NCBI RefSeq assembly: GCF_027980145.1
Contig: NZ_JAMZNK010000018.1
Location: forward strand, 36,910-100,909
From: Flavobacterium azizsancarii
GTDB lineage: Bacteria > Bacteroidota > Bacteroidia > Flavobacteriales > Flavobacteriaceae
DNA: 64,000 nucleotides
Direction: 5' to 3'
Below are positions 52,512-62,636 of the stretch, in pieces. The stretch's first letter is position 1; every line of letters begins with the position of its first letter. Below the pieces are notes generated by a model. The model made no database searches. It was given only the letters and a program-made list of their open reading frames with translations, and was not told the DNA's origin. A program made the position numbers and the translations under genes.

Positions 52512-53753
52512 ATGAAAAACTCTAAATATTATCCGTGGTTAGTCGTAGCGTTACTCTGGATTGTAGCGTTGCTAAACTATATGGATAGACAAATGCTGGC
52601 GACCATGAGGCCTTCTATGGAAGCTGACATTCCTGAACTGGTTTCGGGTGAAAATTTTGGACGTTTAATGGCTATTTTCCTTTGGATTTATGCTTTAATG
52701 AGCCCTATTTCCGGAATTATTGCCGACAAATTAAATAGAAAATGGTTGATTATTGGCAGTTTATTTGTCTGGTCTGCCGTTACCTACGCCATGGGCTATG
52801 CTACAACCTACAACCAAATTTACTGGTTAAGAGCGATTATGGGCGTGAGTGAAGCTTTGTACATTCCGGCAGGTTTATCTTTAATCGCCGATTATCATCA
52901 GCAAAAAACAAGATCGCTTGCCATTGGTATTCACATGACAGGGCTTTATGTAGGTTCGGCTTTGGGAGGTTTTGGAGCTACAATTGCTGCAAGATTTTCA
53001 TGGCATACTACTTTTCATCATTTTGGTATTGTGGGCATTGTGTATTCGGTAGTGTTGGTTTTCTTTTTATACGAGAAAAAAGTATCTACCAAAACATTTG
53101 ATCCTGAGTTTAATAAAACACACGAAAAAGATTCCCTTTTTAAAGGTTTAGCGTTATTGTTTACCAATATTTCATTCTGGGTGATTTTATTTTATTTTGC
53201 CATAATCAGTTTACCGGGTTGGGCCACTAAAAACTGGTTACCTACCCTATTTTCAGACAACTTAGGAATTTCAATGGATCAGGCCGGACCAATTGCTACA
53301 ATTACAATTTCATTCTCGTCCTTAATAGGTGTTATTTTCGGAGGGATTTTATCAGATAAATGGGTTCAGAAAAATATAAAAGGAAGAGTTTACACCAGCG
53401 CCATTGGTCTGAGTTTAACAATTCCTGCATTAATGCTGATTGGTTTTGGGCATTCCTTATTTCATGTGGTTGGAGCTGTCTTATGTTTTGGTATCGGATA
53501 TGGTATGTTCGATGCCAATAATATGCCCATTATCTGTCAGTTTGTTTCCTCAAAACATCGTGCGACTGCTTACGGAGTTCTCAATATGACCGGAGTTGGT
53601 TGCGGTGCTTTGGTAACTTCATTGCTTGGAAAATCTGCAGATTCAGGAACTTTAGGTTTTGGTTTTGCCTTAATGGCCGGAGTTGTATTGCTTGCATTAA
53701 TAGTGCAAATTAGTTTTCTACGCCCCAAAGTCAATGATTTTGCAGATGCGTAG
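52512..53753 (+). CDS. nanT: MFS transporter, probable sialic-acid importer (NanT-like)
   Basis: The protein has 413 residues and about 12 TM helices. TM1 contains WIVALLNYMDRQMLATM, the NYxDR motif of the anion:cation symporter group to which NanT of Bacteroidota belongs. The motif-A loop IADKLNRKWLIIG and a second GILSDKWVQK are present. Lying between the mutarotase and sialate esterase genes, it most likely brings Neu5Ac across the inner membrane. The symbol is given by context; the substrate is not provable from sequence. Confidence 0.8.
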   Translation: MKNSKYYPWLVVALLWIVALLNYMDRQMLATMRPSMEADIPELVSGENFGRLMAIFLWIYALMSPISGIIADKLNRKWLIIGSLFVWSAVTYAMGYATTYNQIYWLRAIMGVSEALYIPAGLSLIADYHQQKTRSLAIGIHMTGLYVGSALGGFGATIAARFSWHTTFHHFGIVGIVYSVVLVFFLYEKKVSTKTFDPEFNKTHEKDSLFKGLALLFTNISFWVILFYFAIISLPGWATKNWLPTLFSDNLGISMDQAGPIATITISFSSLIGVIFGGILSDKWVQKNIKGRVYTSAIGLSLTIPALMLIGFGHSLFHVVGAVLCFGIGYGMFDANNMPIICQFVSSKHRATAYGVLNMTGVGCGALVTSLLGKSADSGTLGFGFALMAGVVLLALIVQISFLRPKVNDFADA

Positions 53754-53885
53754 AACATAAAGTTCATCCCCTTTTTTACAATTTAAGAGTTAGTTGGTTT
53801 TTTGAAGTTTTTATAAGCCAGGGCGGAGCTATGCCTTCTGCCCAGCTTATAAATGAGCCTTTTTTTAATAATAGTTCTAAAAAAA

Positions 53886-55982
53886 ATGAGAACAAAAAAA
53901 CGAAATCTTTTCATGGTTATGCTTTTCATTTCAATGATTTTCAATCTTGAAATGACGGCGCAAACTCCAATAAAAATTGCTTGCATTGGTGATTCTGTTA
54001 CGGCTGGTTATCTTTTAGCCAATCCAACAACCGAATCTTATCCTTCGCAGTTGCAAATTTTAATGGGAAATCAATATGAAGTCAAAAATTTTGGACATAG
54101 CGGAGCAACGCTTTTAAAGAAAGGAAGTACGCCTTATTTTAAAACCGAAAAATGTGCCGAAGCCATTGCCTATCGTCCTGATATTGCCATTATTCATTTA
54201 GGATTAAATGATACCGATCCCAGAAACTGGCCGAATTACAGAGAAGATTTTGATGCAGATTATTCGTGGTTAATCGATACTCTAAAAACACAAAATCCGA
54301 AGGTGAAAATTTATATCTGCAAAATGACGCCGATATTCAATGAACATCCAAGATTTAAATCAGGAACGAGAGATTGGTTCTGGCAAATTCAGGAACATAT
54401 TGAAGCAATTGCAAAAGCCAATAATGTCAAACTAATTGATCTTCACGAAAAACTTTATAATCGTCCTGATCTTTTTCCCGATGCTTTGCATCCCACAAAA
54501 GAAGGCGCAACAATTTTAGCAAAGACCGTTTACGAAAATATCACGCAGGATTTTGGCGGATTAAAATTATCGCCTGTTTTTACCGATAATATGGTGTTGC
54601 AGAGGAATCAACCAATTGTAATTTATGGAAATGCAAATGGCGGAGAAAAAGTCGAAATCACTTTAGACAATAAAAAAGAAATTACCACTACAAATGAATT
54701 CGGAAAATGGAAAGTCATTTTTCCTGCCATGAAATCTGGCGGAGTACATGAGATTACTATTTCATCCAAAGAAAAAAATATAGTTCTGAAAAATATTCTA
54801 ATTGGGGATGTTTGGTTTTGTTCCGGACAATCGAATATGGCATTCCCTCTTTATAAATCAGAAAACGGAATTGCTGAGGTAAAAAAAGCCATCAACAACA
54901 CCAATCTTCGGTTATTCAATTTTGAAGCCATTGCAGAAACAGATGAAAAAGCGTGGGATTCTATTACTTTAGAAAAAACGAATCGATTAGAATTCTTTTC
55001 CGGAAAATGGAAAATCTCTGATTCATTAAGTGCCAAAGATTTCTCGGCCATAGCTTATTACTTCGGACAAAATATTGCTCGCGAAGAAAATGTTCCAATA
55101 GGTTTAATACAAGTTGCCGTTGGCGGATCTCCCATAGAATCCTGGATTGACAGATATACTTTGGAACACGATGATAAAGTAGTCGACGTACTGACCAACT
55201 GGCGAAAATCTGATTTTATGATGCCGTGGGTAAGATCGCGTGCTGATGAAAATTTAAAAAATGCCAAAAACCCAAAACAGCGACATCCCTACGGACCTTG
55301 TTATAATTATGAAACCGGCGTAACTCATTTCACCGATTTTCCCATAAAAGGAATTATTTGGTACCAAGGCGAAAGCAACGCACATAACATCGAATTATAC
55401 GAACATTTAATGCCTGTGTTGGTTGAGAGCTGGCGCAAAGCCTGGGCAAACTCCCTTCCGTTTTATTATCTTCAATTGTCAGGAACAGATCGTCCAACCT
55501 GGCCGTCCTTTAGAGATGCACAAAACAAAATTCAGAAAAATATTGCCAATAGCGGTATGGCGATTAGTATGGATTATGGTGATGCTACAAATGTGCATCC
55601 TATTCAAAAAAAGCAGGTTGGAGATCGTCTAGCGCTTTTGGCATTGAAATATACGTACGGAAAAGCGATAACCGCAAACGGACCGTCGCCACAAAAAGCA
55701 ACTCAAAAAGATGATGTAATTATAGTTTCTTTTTCGAATGCCAAACAATTATCAACAGCCAATAATAAAGAATTAACAGGTTTTGAATTGGTCACCGAAA
55801 AAGGAATCCGAATCGAAAGTAAAGCAACAATTATTACAAACGAGGTTTTAATAAATATCCCAAAAGGCGAAAAGATAAAAACCGTTTTATATGCCTGGAA
55901 ACCTTATACAAACGCAAATCTGGTCAATGAAGCAAATTTGCCGTGTTCGACGTTTCAACTGGATTTAAACAATAAAAATTGA
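53886..55982 (+). CDS. nanS: Two-domain sialate O-acetylesterase (SGNH/GDSL plus SASA)
   Basis: The protein has 698 residues from ATG 53886 (MRTKKRNLFMVMLFISMIF signal); an ATG at 53853 would add 11 residues. Residues about 20-215 are an SGNH hydrolase: IACIGDSVTAGY, LGLNDTDPRNW, DALHPTKEG. Residues about 220-695 are a second sialate O-acetylesterase: IGDVWFCSGQSNM, GIIWYQGESNA. Both nucleophile serines are present. It removes O-acetyl groups from sialic acids so that sialidase and lyase can act. It begins 132 bp after nanT. Confidence 0.87.
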   Translation: MRTKKRNLFMVMLFISMIFNLEMTAQTPIKIACIGDSVTAGYLLANPTTESYPSQLQILMGNQYEVKNFGHSGATLLKKGSTPYFKTEKCAEAIAYRPDIAIIHLGLNDTDPRNWPNYREDFDADYSWLIDTLKTQNPKVKIYICKMTPIFNEHPRFKSGTRDWFWQIQEHIEAIAKANNVKLIDLHEKLYNRPDLFPDALHPTKEGATILAKTVYENITQDFGGLKLSPVFTDNMVLQRNQPIVIYGNANGGEKVEITLDNKKEITTTNEFGKWKVIFPAMKSGGVHEITISSKEKNIVLKNILIGDVWFCSGQSNMAFPLYKSENGIAEVKKAINNTNLRLFNFEAIAETDEKAWDSITLEKTNRLEFFSGKWKISDSLSAKDFSAIAYYFGQNIAREENVPIGLIQVAVGGSPIESWIDRYTLEHDDKVVDVLTNWRKSDFMMPWVRSRADENLKNAKNPKQRHPYGPCYNYETGVTHFTDFPIKGIIWYQGESNAHNIELYEHLMPVLVESWRKAWANSLPFYYLQLSGTDRPTWPSFRDAQNKIQKNIANSGMAISMDYGDATNVHPIQKKQVGDRLALLALKYTYGKAITANGPSPQKATQKDDVIIVSFSNAKQLSTANNKELTGFELVTEKGIRIESKATIITNEVLINIPKGEKIKTVLYAWKPYTNANLVNEANLPCSTFQLDLNNKN

Positions 55983-56051
55983 AACACGAATTGCACAAAT
56001 TAGCACGAATTAAAAAATCATTTTAAATCTGCTTAATCTGCGAGAAAAAAA

Positions 56052-56191
56052 TTAAACACATAGAAACATAGATTTAAATATCAAAAAAGACAATTAAAGA
56101 AAATACATTTTTTCACATATCACTATGAGATTTATTTTAAAGTGAAACGCCTTTTTTTTAAGAATTAGAGAGCTATGTCTCTATGTGCTAA
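56052..56191. repeat. MITE-like repeat, copy E
   Basis: TTAAACACATAGAAACATAG at left, GCTATGTCTCTATGTGCTAA at right. It is preceded (55982 on) by an 'aaacacgaattgcacaaatt' element as copy C is, so both repeats travel together. It lies between the esterase and epimerase genes. Confidence 0.72.
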
Positions 56192-56258
56192 AAAAATATA
56201 CCCAAACAAATACGAAATCAACACTTAGTAAAAAAACTAAGTCTAAAAAATATATAAA

Positions 56259-57470
56259 ATGAGTTATTCCAATACTGATCTCTTACACCTAAAAGATTTT
56301 TATCAGAACCAATTACTACAGGATACCGTTCCGTTTTGGTTTCCACAATCAATCGATACGATTCACGGCGGTTATTTATTAATGCGCGGACAGAATGGCG
56401 ACTTAATCGACGATGATAAATCGGTTTGGTTTCAGGGTAGAACCGCCTGGTTATTATCTACACTTTATAACACGATTGAACCTAAACAAGAATGGTTAGA
56501 CGGCGCCAAATCCGGAATTGATTTTATCAACCAACATTGTTTTGATACTGACGGAAGAATGTTTTTTCATGTAACCCGCGAAGGAAATCCAATTCGTAAA
56601 CGCCGTTATTATTTCTCTGAAACCTTTGCCGTGATTGCAATGAGCGCTTACGCGAAAGCTAGCGGAGACGAAGTTGTGGCAGAACAGGCACGCCATTTAT
56701 TTGGAGAATGCATCAAATTTTCGAGCACTCCGGGTTTATTAGAACCAAAATATACCGGAGAACGTCCGTCGAAAGGAATTGGATCACCGATGATTATGAT
56801 CAATACGGCACAACAAATCAGGGAGACCATTGGAGATCCGCGTTGCGATGAATGGATCACCAAATGGATTGCCGAAATCGAAAATGATTTTGTAAAACAC
56901 GACATCGAATGTGTGATGGAACAAGTTGCTCCGGATGGCTCGATTATCGATCATATTGATGGACGCACTTTAAATCCCGGACACGCGATCGAAGGCGCTT
57001 GGTTCATATTACACGAAGCAAAACACAGAAACAATGATCCTCATTTAATAGAATTGGGCTGTAAAATGCTGGATTATATGTGGGAACGCGGTTGGGACAA
57101 AGAACATGGCGGCATTTTGTATTTCTGCGATGTTTATGGCAAACCTGTTCAGGAATATTGGCAGGACATGAAATTCTGGTGGCCTCATAACGAAGTAATT
57201 ATCGCCACATTATTGGCGTATACGATGACCGGAAATGAAAAATACGCAACATGGCATAAAATGATTCACGATTATGCGTATAGTAAATTCCATGATAAAG
57301 AAAACGGAGAATGGTTTGGGTATTTACACAGAGATGGAAGCGTGGCGCAAACGGCAAAAGGGAATCTTTATAAAGGACCTTTTCATTTACCGCGACAAGA
57401 ATGGTATTGTACACAAATTTTGAACGAATATCTTGAAAAAACAATGAAACATGAAAATCAAATTATGTAA
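56259..57470 (+). CDS. nanE: N-acylglucosamine 2-epimerase (AGE, ManNAc to GlcNAc)
   Basis: The protein has 403 residues, matching the renin-binding-protein/AGE family. An (alpha/alpha)6 barrel is suggested by regular helices and conserved segments: VWFQGRTAWLLSTLY, RKRRYYFSETFAVIAMSAYAK, NPGHAIEGAWF, FWWPHNEVIIATLLAY, GPFHLPRQEWY, which carry the catalytic histidines. It converts ManNAc from the lyase into GlcNAc, the Bacteroidota NanE-II route, not the NanE (ManNAc-6-P) route. It is not related to proteobacterial NanE despite the shared symbol. Confidence 0.9.
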   Translation: MSYSNTDLLHLKDFYQNQLLQDTVPFWFPQSIDTIHGGYLLMRGQNGDLIDDDKSVWFQGRTAWLLSTLYNTIEPKQEWLDGAKSGIDFINQHCFDTDGRMFFHVTREGNPIRKRRYYFSETFAVIAMSAYAKASGDEVVAEQARHLFGECIKFSSTPGLLEPKYTGERPSKGIGSPMIMINTAQQIRETIGDPRCDEWITKWIAEIENDFVKHDIECVMEQVAPDGSIIDHIDGRTLNPGHAIEGAWFILHEAKHRNNDPHLIELGCKMLDYMWERGWDKEHGGILYFCDVYGKPVQEYWQDMKFWWPHNEVIIATLLAYTMTGNEKYATWHKMIHDYAYSKFHDKENGEWFGYLHRDGSVAQTAKGNLYKGPFHLPRQEWYCTQILNEYLEKTMKHENQIM

Positions 57471-58053
57471 ATCGGTATTGGCAATGTTAGACATTTAGCC
57501 ATCTATAAATAATGCCTTTTATATTAAGTTTTAGTGTGCCGTTTGGCAAGAAATATTGCTAGAAAACACAGATCAGGATTGAATTTAATGTCCCGTTAGA
57601 TAATAAATATTTGCTAGAAAATTGATTTACGATCCGTTGGCGTGTGCCGTTAGGCACTACATGTCGGTAGAAATACAGATCAAGATAGGATCGTATGTGC
57701 CGTTAGGCACAACATGTCGGTAGAAAAAATACGTTCAAGATCCGTTAGCGTGCCGTAGGTACGTAATATATACGTTTTGTTGCGTACCTACGGCACGCTG
57801 GATCTATTGTGATTCTTTTTTCTACCGACATGTTGTACCTGACGGCACAACAAATAACATAACGCTATATGAAAAATCATTATTTTATTAAAAAGAACTT
57901 GAACTTAAAAATTTTAAATCTATCCCGATAGCTATCGGGACTATGTGTTAAATAAAAATGACACTAAATAATTGTAATAGTACCACCTATTCCATCAGGA
58001 TTCTCGAGATTAAACCTTACGCTTATTAACCAATTTTAACCAAAATAAAAACT
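57471..58053. repeat. 583-bp gene-free gap with 'GTGCCGTTAGGCAC' repeats
   Basis: Units with GTGCCGTTAGGCAC (or decayed forms) followed by 'acatgtcggtagaaa' start near 57537, 57589, 57647 and 57697. An inverted copy is at about 57820-57850. Between them, GCGTGCCGTAGGTACG (57748-57763) pairs with 57783-57798. A TCCCGATAGCTATCGGGA palindrome is near 57925. The whole block can form a large hairpin. No gene was seen; the sialidase promoter should be in the last 100 bp. Confidence 0.75.
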
Positions 58054-61000
58054 ATGAAAAATTTATTACGCTTATTTTGTTCGTGTTTTATGTGTTTATA
58101 TGGTATTAGTATCAAAGCACAAAGTGGTAAGGTTTTGAACCTCGATGGAATTTCTACTTATATGACTGTTCCGGATCATCCTGATTTAGACTTCGGCGCA
58201 AGCCAAAACAAAACGATTACATGTTGGATAAAAACAACAACTTCAACCGGAACTCCCAGAATTTTTGCCAAAAGAAATGGCTCATCCGGAAACGGATATG
58301 AATTTTGGACCGGCAATGGAACCAATGCCGGAAAATTTGCAATGAACATGAGCGGAACCGGAACGCCCAACAATATTAGTACGGCAGGATATTCGGCCAA
58401 TTCTATTGCAGACGGAACCTGGCATCATATTGCACTGGTTATCGATGCTTCTAGTAATCGAACGATGTACGGTTACATTGATGGCGTTTTGGCCAATACC
58501 GGAAAACCTTTTACATCGGTTACTTCGGATTTTTCGAATGCTTTAAACTTTGTGGTTGGAGCGACTTCTGATGCCAGTAACAGTTACAAATGGGCAGGTC
58601 AGATCGATAATATTCGCATTTGGAACAAAGCGATGACAGCAACCCAATTGCAAGCTGATATGTCTGCAGTTGTCAATGCTCCGGCAACAGATCTTCTGGC
58701 TGCGTGGAATTTTGAAAACATAAGTGGTACGACTGTTCCTGATGTTTCCGGAAATAACCATCCCGGAACGCTGGTTGGATCTCCAACGACATCAAACGCT
58801 TTTCCGATGATTTTATCTTTAGATGGTGTTAATGATTATATGTCGGTTGTGAATCATAGTGATTTTAATTTAGCAGCCGGACAAAGCCTTACGGTGACTT
58901 GCAAAATAAAAACATCTGATTTTGGTAAACGTATTCTAAGTAAACGCCCTGGCGGAGCAGGAATTGGATATGAATTTATCAATAATACTTCAGCCGGCGG
59001 TGGACAATTTGGAGTAAATTTAACGACAAGTGGAGGAGCCGCAGGACCTCCATACGGAACTTCGAATATAGCAAACAATATTTGGCATCATTTGGCTATG
59101 GTCGTTGATGTTGCTTCAACCAGTTGTAAAATTTATGTTGATGGCGTTTTGCAACAAACCAAAACTACCACAAATATTGGCGGAACAAATACAGTTTCAA
59201 ATACCGGAGATTTATTATTTGGAACGCTCAGTAATTTTGCCTCATATATGAATGCCCAACTAGACGATATTCGTTTTTGGAATAAAGCCATGACCACGGC
59301 AGAAATAGTAACGGATAAAACAGCGATTGTAAACGGAGCGCAAACCAACTTGATTGCAGCTTGGGATTTTGAAAATGTTAGCGGTACAAACGTTCCCGAC
59401 ATCTCAGGAAACAATCATCCGGGAACTTTAAATAATGGAGCGATGGTGATTGCCCAAACCAACGAAATGCAAATCAATGCAGTTTCATTAGTTCAAACTG
59501 AATTACCAACCGGAATTGGCGACACTAACCAACGAATTATTGCTGTAAAAGCTTCTGTTAGCGGCACACTAAATCCGCTTACGGCAAGTGCATTAAAATT
59601 TACAATGTCAGGAACTACCAATATTGCTGATGTTACCAATATCAAAATTTACTCCAGCGGATCTACTGCAATTTTCGATTCGGCAACGGCAACATTGTTT
59701 GGGAATGTGACTCCGTCAAGCGGAAATCTTGTTGTTAATGGTTCAAAAGCATTGATAAACGGAGACAATTATTTCTGGATTACCTATGATGTTTCGGCTT
59801 CAGCAACTGAAGGGAATTTATTAGATGCGACTTGCGAATCAATCGTTGCAAACAATATTACTTATAATACAACAGCTAATACGGTTTCAGGAAATCGTGT
59901 TATTTTATTGTCAAATACATTATTATTTACACCCGGAGATGCAGGTTCTGCCAGTTATCGTATTCCGGCAATTATCACCGCTGCCGATGGTTCATTGGTA
60001 ACCGTAACCGATAAAAGATGGAATGGTTCCGGGGATTTAGCAGCAAAAATTGATCCTGTTGTTCGCCGCAGTACCGATAACGGAAAAACTTGGTCTGCTC
60101 CTATTGTCATTGCTAATTTTGGTGCTTCAACCGGAGCGGGAGATGCTGCATTAGTTTTAGATAAAACTACAGGAGAATTATTGTGTCTGGTTTCTGCCGA
60201 GAAAGGTTTTTTTGCTTCGACAAATGCGGCACCTGCCAAAGTTTTAGTGATTCATAGTACAGATAATGGCATAACATGGGGAACTCCTGTTGATATTACT
60301 AACCAAATTTATGGTCCAAATCCGGGTTGGAAAGGATTATTCGTTGCTTCAGGAAGAGCACATCAATTAAGAGACGGAAAAATTGTCGCTGCCATTGCTG
60401 TACGAGAAAATGTTTCAGGCGTTGAACACATTAATAATTATATGATTACCAGTGCTGATCACGGAATTACATGGACAGCATCAACCGGAAGAGCAGAATT
60501 AGACGGAGACGAATCTAAAGTTGTCGAACTAAACAATGGCAATATCATGATGAGTATTCGTAATCCGGGAACTCGCCGATTTAATGTTTCGACGGATAAA
60601 GGAGCAACTTGGGGAACTGCTTATAATCAAGCAAGTATTACTGACCCAAATTGCGATGGCGATTTTATTCGCTATACTTCTACCCTTGACGGATATGACA
60701 AAAACAGATTATTACATTCGATTCCGTTTTCTGGAAGCCGAAAAAATGTGAGTGTACAATTGAGTACAGATGAAGGAACAACGTGGGGATCACCTAAAAC
60801 TATTTTTAGCGGAGCTTCGGCATATTCAAGTTTAACGATTTTGCCTGACGGAACCATTGGTATTTATTATGAAAACGGAGAAAGTTCAACTTATCAAATG
60901 TATTTTGTTCGTTTTAGTTTAAATTGGCTTACCAATGGCACGGATACATTTGTTCCAGCCAGTAGTCCTTCGTTAAGCAAAAAAACACAGGAAAACACCG

Positions 61001-61257
61001 CAATTGAAAATCAAAAATTTAGTATTGATGTAAATCCAAATCCAATTAATGATGTGGTTAGGATTAAAGTAAACAATGCGAAGGGAAATATTACGTTCAA
61101 AATTTATGATTTATCAGGTAAAATAATTCGTACTGAAAAATTAAGTATTAATGAAACAGAAATTTTCTTTTCGTTAGGAAATCAATTGAAAGGTATTTAT
61201 CTTTTAAATGCAAATGATACCGAGACAACCATTAGCAGCAAATTAATTAAAAACTAA
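58054..61257 (+). CDS. Secreted exo-alpha-sialidase with two LamG domains and T9SS sorting tail
   Basis: The protein has 1067 residues: signal 1-24; LamG/ConA-like domains about 27-230 and 250-455 (both with DGxxxYM(S/T)V and WHH(I/L)A(L/M)V); a sialidase-associated beta domain about 470-625; then the BNR sialidase. Catalytic features are YRIPAI near 635 and five Asp boxes: STDNGKTW, STDNGITW, SADHGITW, STDKGATW, STDEGTTW. Residues about 989-1067 are a Por-type T9SS C-terminal domain (VNPNPINDVVRIKV, GIYLLNANDT). It releases terminal sialic acids from glycans outside the cell. Confidence 0.93.
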   Translation: MKNLLRLFCSCFMCLYGISIKAQSGKVLNLDGISTYMTVPDHPDLDFGASQNKTITCWIKTTTSTGTPRIFAKRNGSSGNGYEFWTGNGTNAGKFAMNMSGTGTPNNISTAGYSANSIADGTWHHIALVIDASSNRTMYGYIDGVLANTGKPFTSVTSDFSNALNFVVGATSDASNSYKWAGQIDNIRIWNKAMTATQLQADMSAVVNAPATDLLAAWNFENISGTTVPDVSGNNHPGTLVGSPTTSNAFPMILSLDGVNDYMSVVNHSDFNLAAGQSLTVTCKIKTSDFGKRILSKRPGGAGIGYEFINNTSAGGGQFGVNLTTSGGAAGPPYGTSNIANNIWHHLAMVVDVASTSCKIYVDGVLQQTKTTTNIGGTNTVSNTGDLLFGTLSNFASYMNAQLDDIRFWNKAMTTAEIVTDKTAIVNGAQTNLIAAWDFENVSGTNVPDISGNNHPGTLNNGAMVIAQTNEMQINAVSLVQTELPTGIGDTNQRIIAVKASVSGTLNPLTASALKFTMSGTTNIADVTNIKIYSSGSTAIFDSATATLFGNVTPSSGNLVVNGSKALINGDNYFWITYDVSASATEGNLLDATCESIVANNITYNTTANTVSGNRVILLSNTLLFTPGDAGSASYRIPAIITAADGSLVTVTDKRWNGSGDLAAKIDPVVRRSTDNGKTWSAPIVIANFGASTGAGDAALVLDKTTGELLCLVSAEKGFFASTNAAPAKVLVIHSTDNGITWGTPVDITNQIYGPNPGWKGLFVASGRAHQLRDGKIVAAIAVRENVSGVEHINNYMITSADHGITWTASTGRAELDGDESKVVELNNGNIMMSIRNPGTRRFNVSTDKGATWGTAYNQASITDPNCDGDFIRYTSTLDGYDKNRLLHSIPFSGSRKNVSVQLSTDEGTTWGSPKTIFSGASAYSSLTILPDGTIGIYYENGESSTYQMYFVRFSLNWLTNGTDTFVPASSPSLSKKTQENTAIENQKFSIDVNPNPINDVVRIKVNNAKGNITFKIYDLSGKIIRTEKLSINETEIFFSLGNQLKGIYLLNANDTETTISSKLIKN

Positions 61258-61261
61258 AAAA

Positions 61262-61445
61262 GACCATCGAATTAATCGTCCAAAAAAGAGCCATCGGCTC
61301 GACCAATATTGTAGGGCTGGATTTTAATCCAGTTCAAATAATAAAAAGAACCATCGAATTAATCCGTCCAAACAAGAGCCATCTGCTCGACCAATATTGT
61401 AGGGCCGGATTTTAATCCGGTTTAACAAAAAAAGAACCATCGAGA
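61262..61445. repeat. Direct repeats between sialidase and nagA
   Basis: Two copies of about 110 bp, each with 'AGAGCCATC(G/T)GCTCGACCAA', 'TATTGTAGGGC' and the palindrome GG(C/A)TTTTAATCC variants, then a third partial AAGAACCATCGA unit. No gene was seen. The palindromes could act as terminators for the sialidase gene. Confidence 0.65.
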
Positions 61446-61495
61446 TTAATCCCGTTTAAACAATACAAAAAACAATAAAGAAATAAATTTTAAAA

Positions 61496-62635
61496 ATGAA
61501 ACAAGCGATTATCAATACGACCGTACACACAGGCGATGAAATCATCGAAAACGGAGTTATTATCATCGAAAATGGAAAAATTATATCCGTACAAAAAGAA
61601 ATCCCAGATGTTATTGAAACGATTGATTTAAAAGGAAAACATATTTCCGCAGGTTTTATCGATATCCAGATTAACGGAGGAGAAAAACTGTATTTCAGTC
61701 AAACTCCAACCGAAGAAACGATTCAGGATATTTATGATGCAAGCCTAAAACATGGAACTACACAAGTACTTGCATGTTTGATCTCTTCTTCGCATGAAAC
61801 AATTCTTCAGGGAATTGAAGCCGTTCGCAATTATAGAAAAAAACACCATAATGGCGTAATCGGAATGCATTTGGAAGGACCGTTTTTGAATCCGTTAAAA
61901 CGTGGTGCGCATAGTATTGATCAGGTTCGTAAACCAACGAACGGTGAGCTTGAAGAAATTATAAGACTTGGCAAAGATGTTATAAAAGTAATCACGATTG
62001 CTCCGGAATGTTTTACAGACGAACAACTGAATATGCTGTTAGAAAGTGACATTCAAATCTCAATTGGGCATTCGACAGTTACATACAAAGAAGCGCAGGT
62101 TTACTTTTCGAAAGGTATAAAACTGGTAACGCATTTATTTAATGCGATGACACAATTTGGGCATCGTGAACCGGGTTTGGTGGGTGCCACTTTTGAAAAC
62201 GAAAATGTATATGCTCCAGTAATTCTTGATGGTGCACATTGTGATTATGCGGCGGCAAAATTAGCGTACAAACTCAAACAGGACAAATTCTTTTTGATTA
62301 GTGATGCCACATTTTTAGGCCGAAAGGTTGAAAACTTTAAATGGGATAATTTCGATGCACATCTTGACAATGGTTTTTACAGAAACGACGACGGAAATCT
62401 GGCAGGAGCAACAATCTCAATGTTAGAAGCAGTTCAAAATGCCTATAATCATCTTGATGTTTCGGCAGACGAAGCTATTAAAATGGCTACTTCGCGCGTT
62501 GCAAGTGCGATTGGTTTACAAGATCAATTCGGAAAAATAAAAGAAGGATTTCCTGCCACTTTTGTACAATTTAATGACGATTTATCTGAAATAGAAACGT
62601 TGGATTTTTCTAAAAACAAAACTACTATTTCATAA
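61496..62635 (+). CDS. nagA: N-acetylglucosamine-6-phosphate deacetylase
   Basis: The protein has 379 residues, full length for NagA. Amidohydrolase motifs are ISAGFIDIQINGG, GMHLEGPFLNPLKRGAH with the metal-binding Glu, SIGHSTV and THLFNAM with metal-binding histidines, DGAHCD, and catalytic Asp in LISDATFLG. It removes acetate from GlcNAc-6-P to give GlcN-6-P for NagB. The stop codon is 1 bp before the next ATG, so translation is coupled. Confidence 0.93.
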   Translation: MKQAIINTTVHTGDEIIENGVIIIENGKIISVQKEIPDVIETIDLKGKHISAGFIDIQINGGEKLYFSQTPTEETIQDIYDASLKHGTTQVLACLISSSHETILQGIEAVRNYRKKHHNGVIGMHLEGPFLNPLKRGAHSIDQVRKPTNGELEEIIRLGKDVIKVITIAPECFTDEQLNMLLESDIQISIGHSTVTYKEAQVYFSKGIKLVTHLFNAMTQFGHREPGLVGATFENENVYAPVILDGAHCDYAAAKLAYKLKQDKFFLISDATFLGRKVENFKWDNFDAHLDNGFYRNDDGNLAGATISMLEAVQNAYNHLDVSADEAIKMATSRVASAIGLQDQFGKIKEGFPATFVQFNDDLSEIETLDFSKNKTTIS

Positions 62636-62636
62636 A

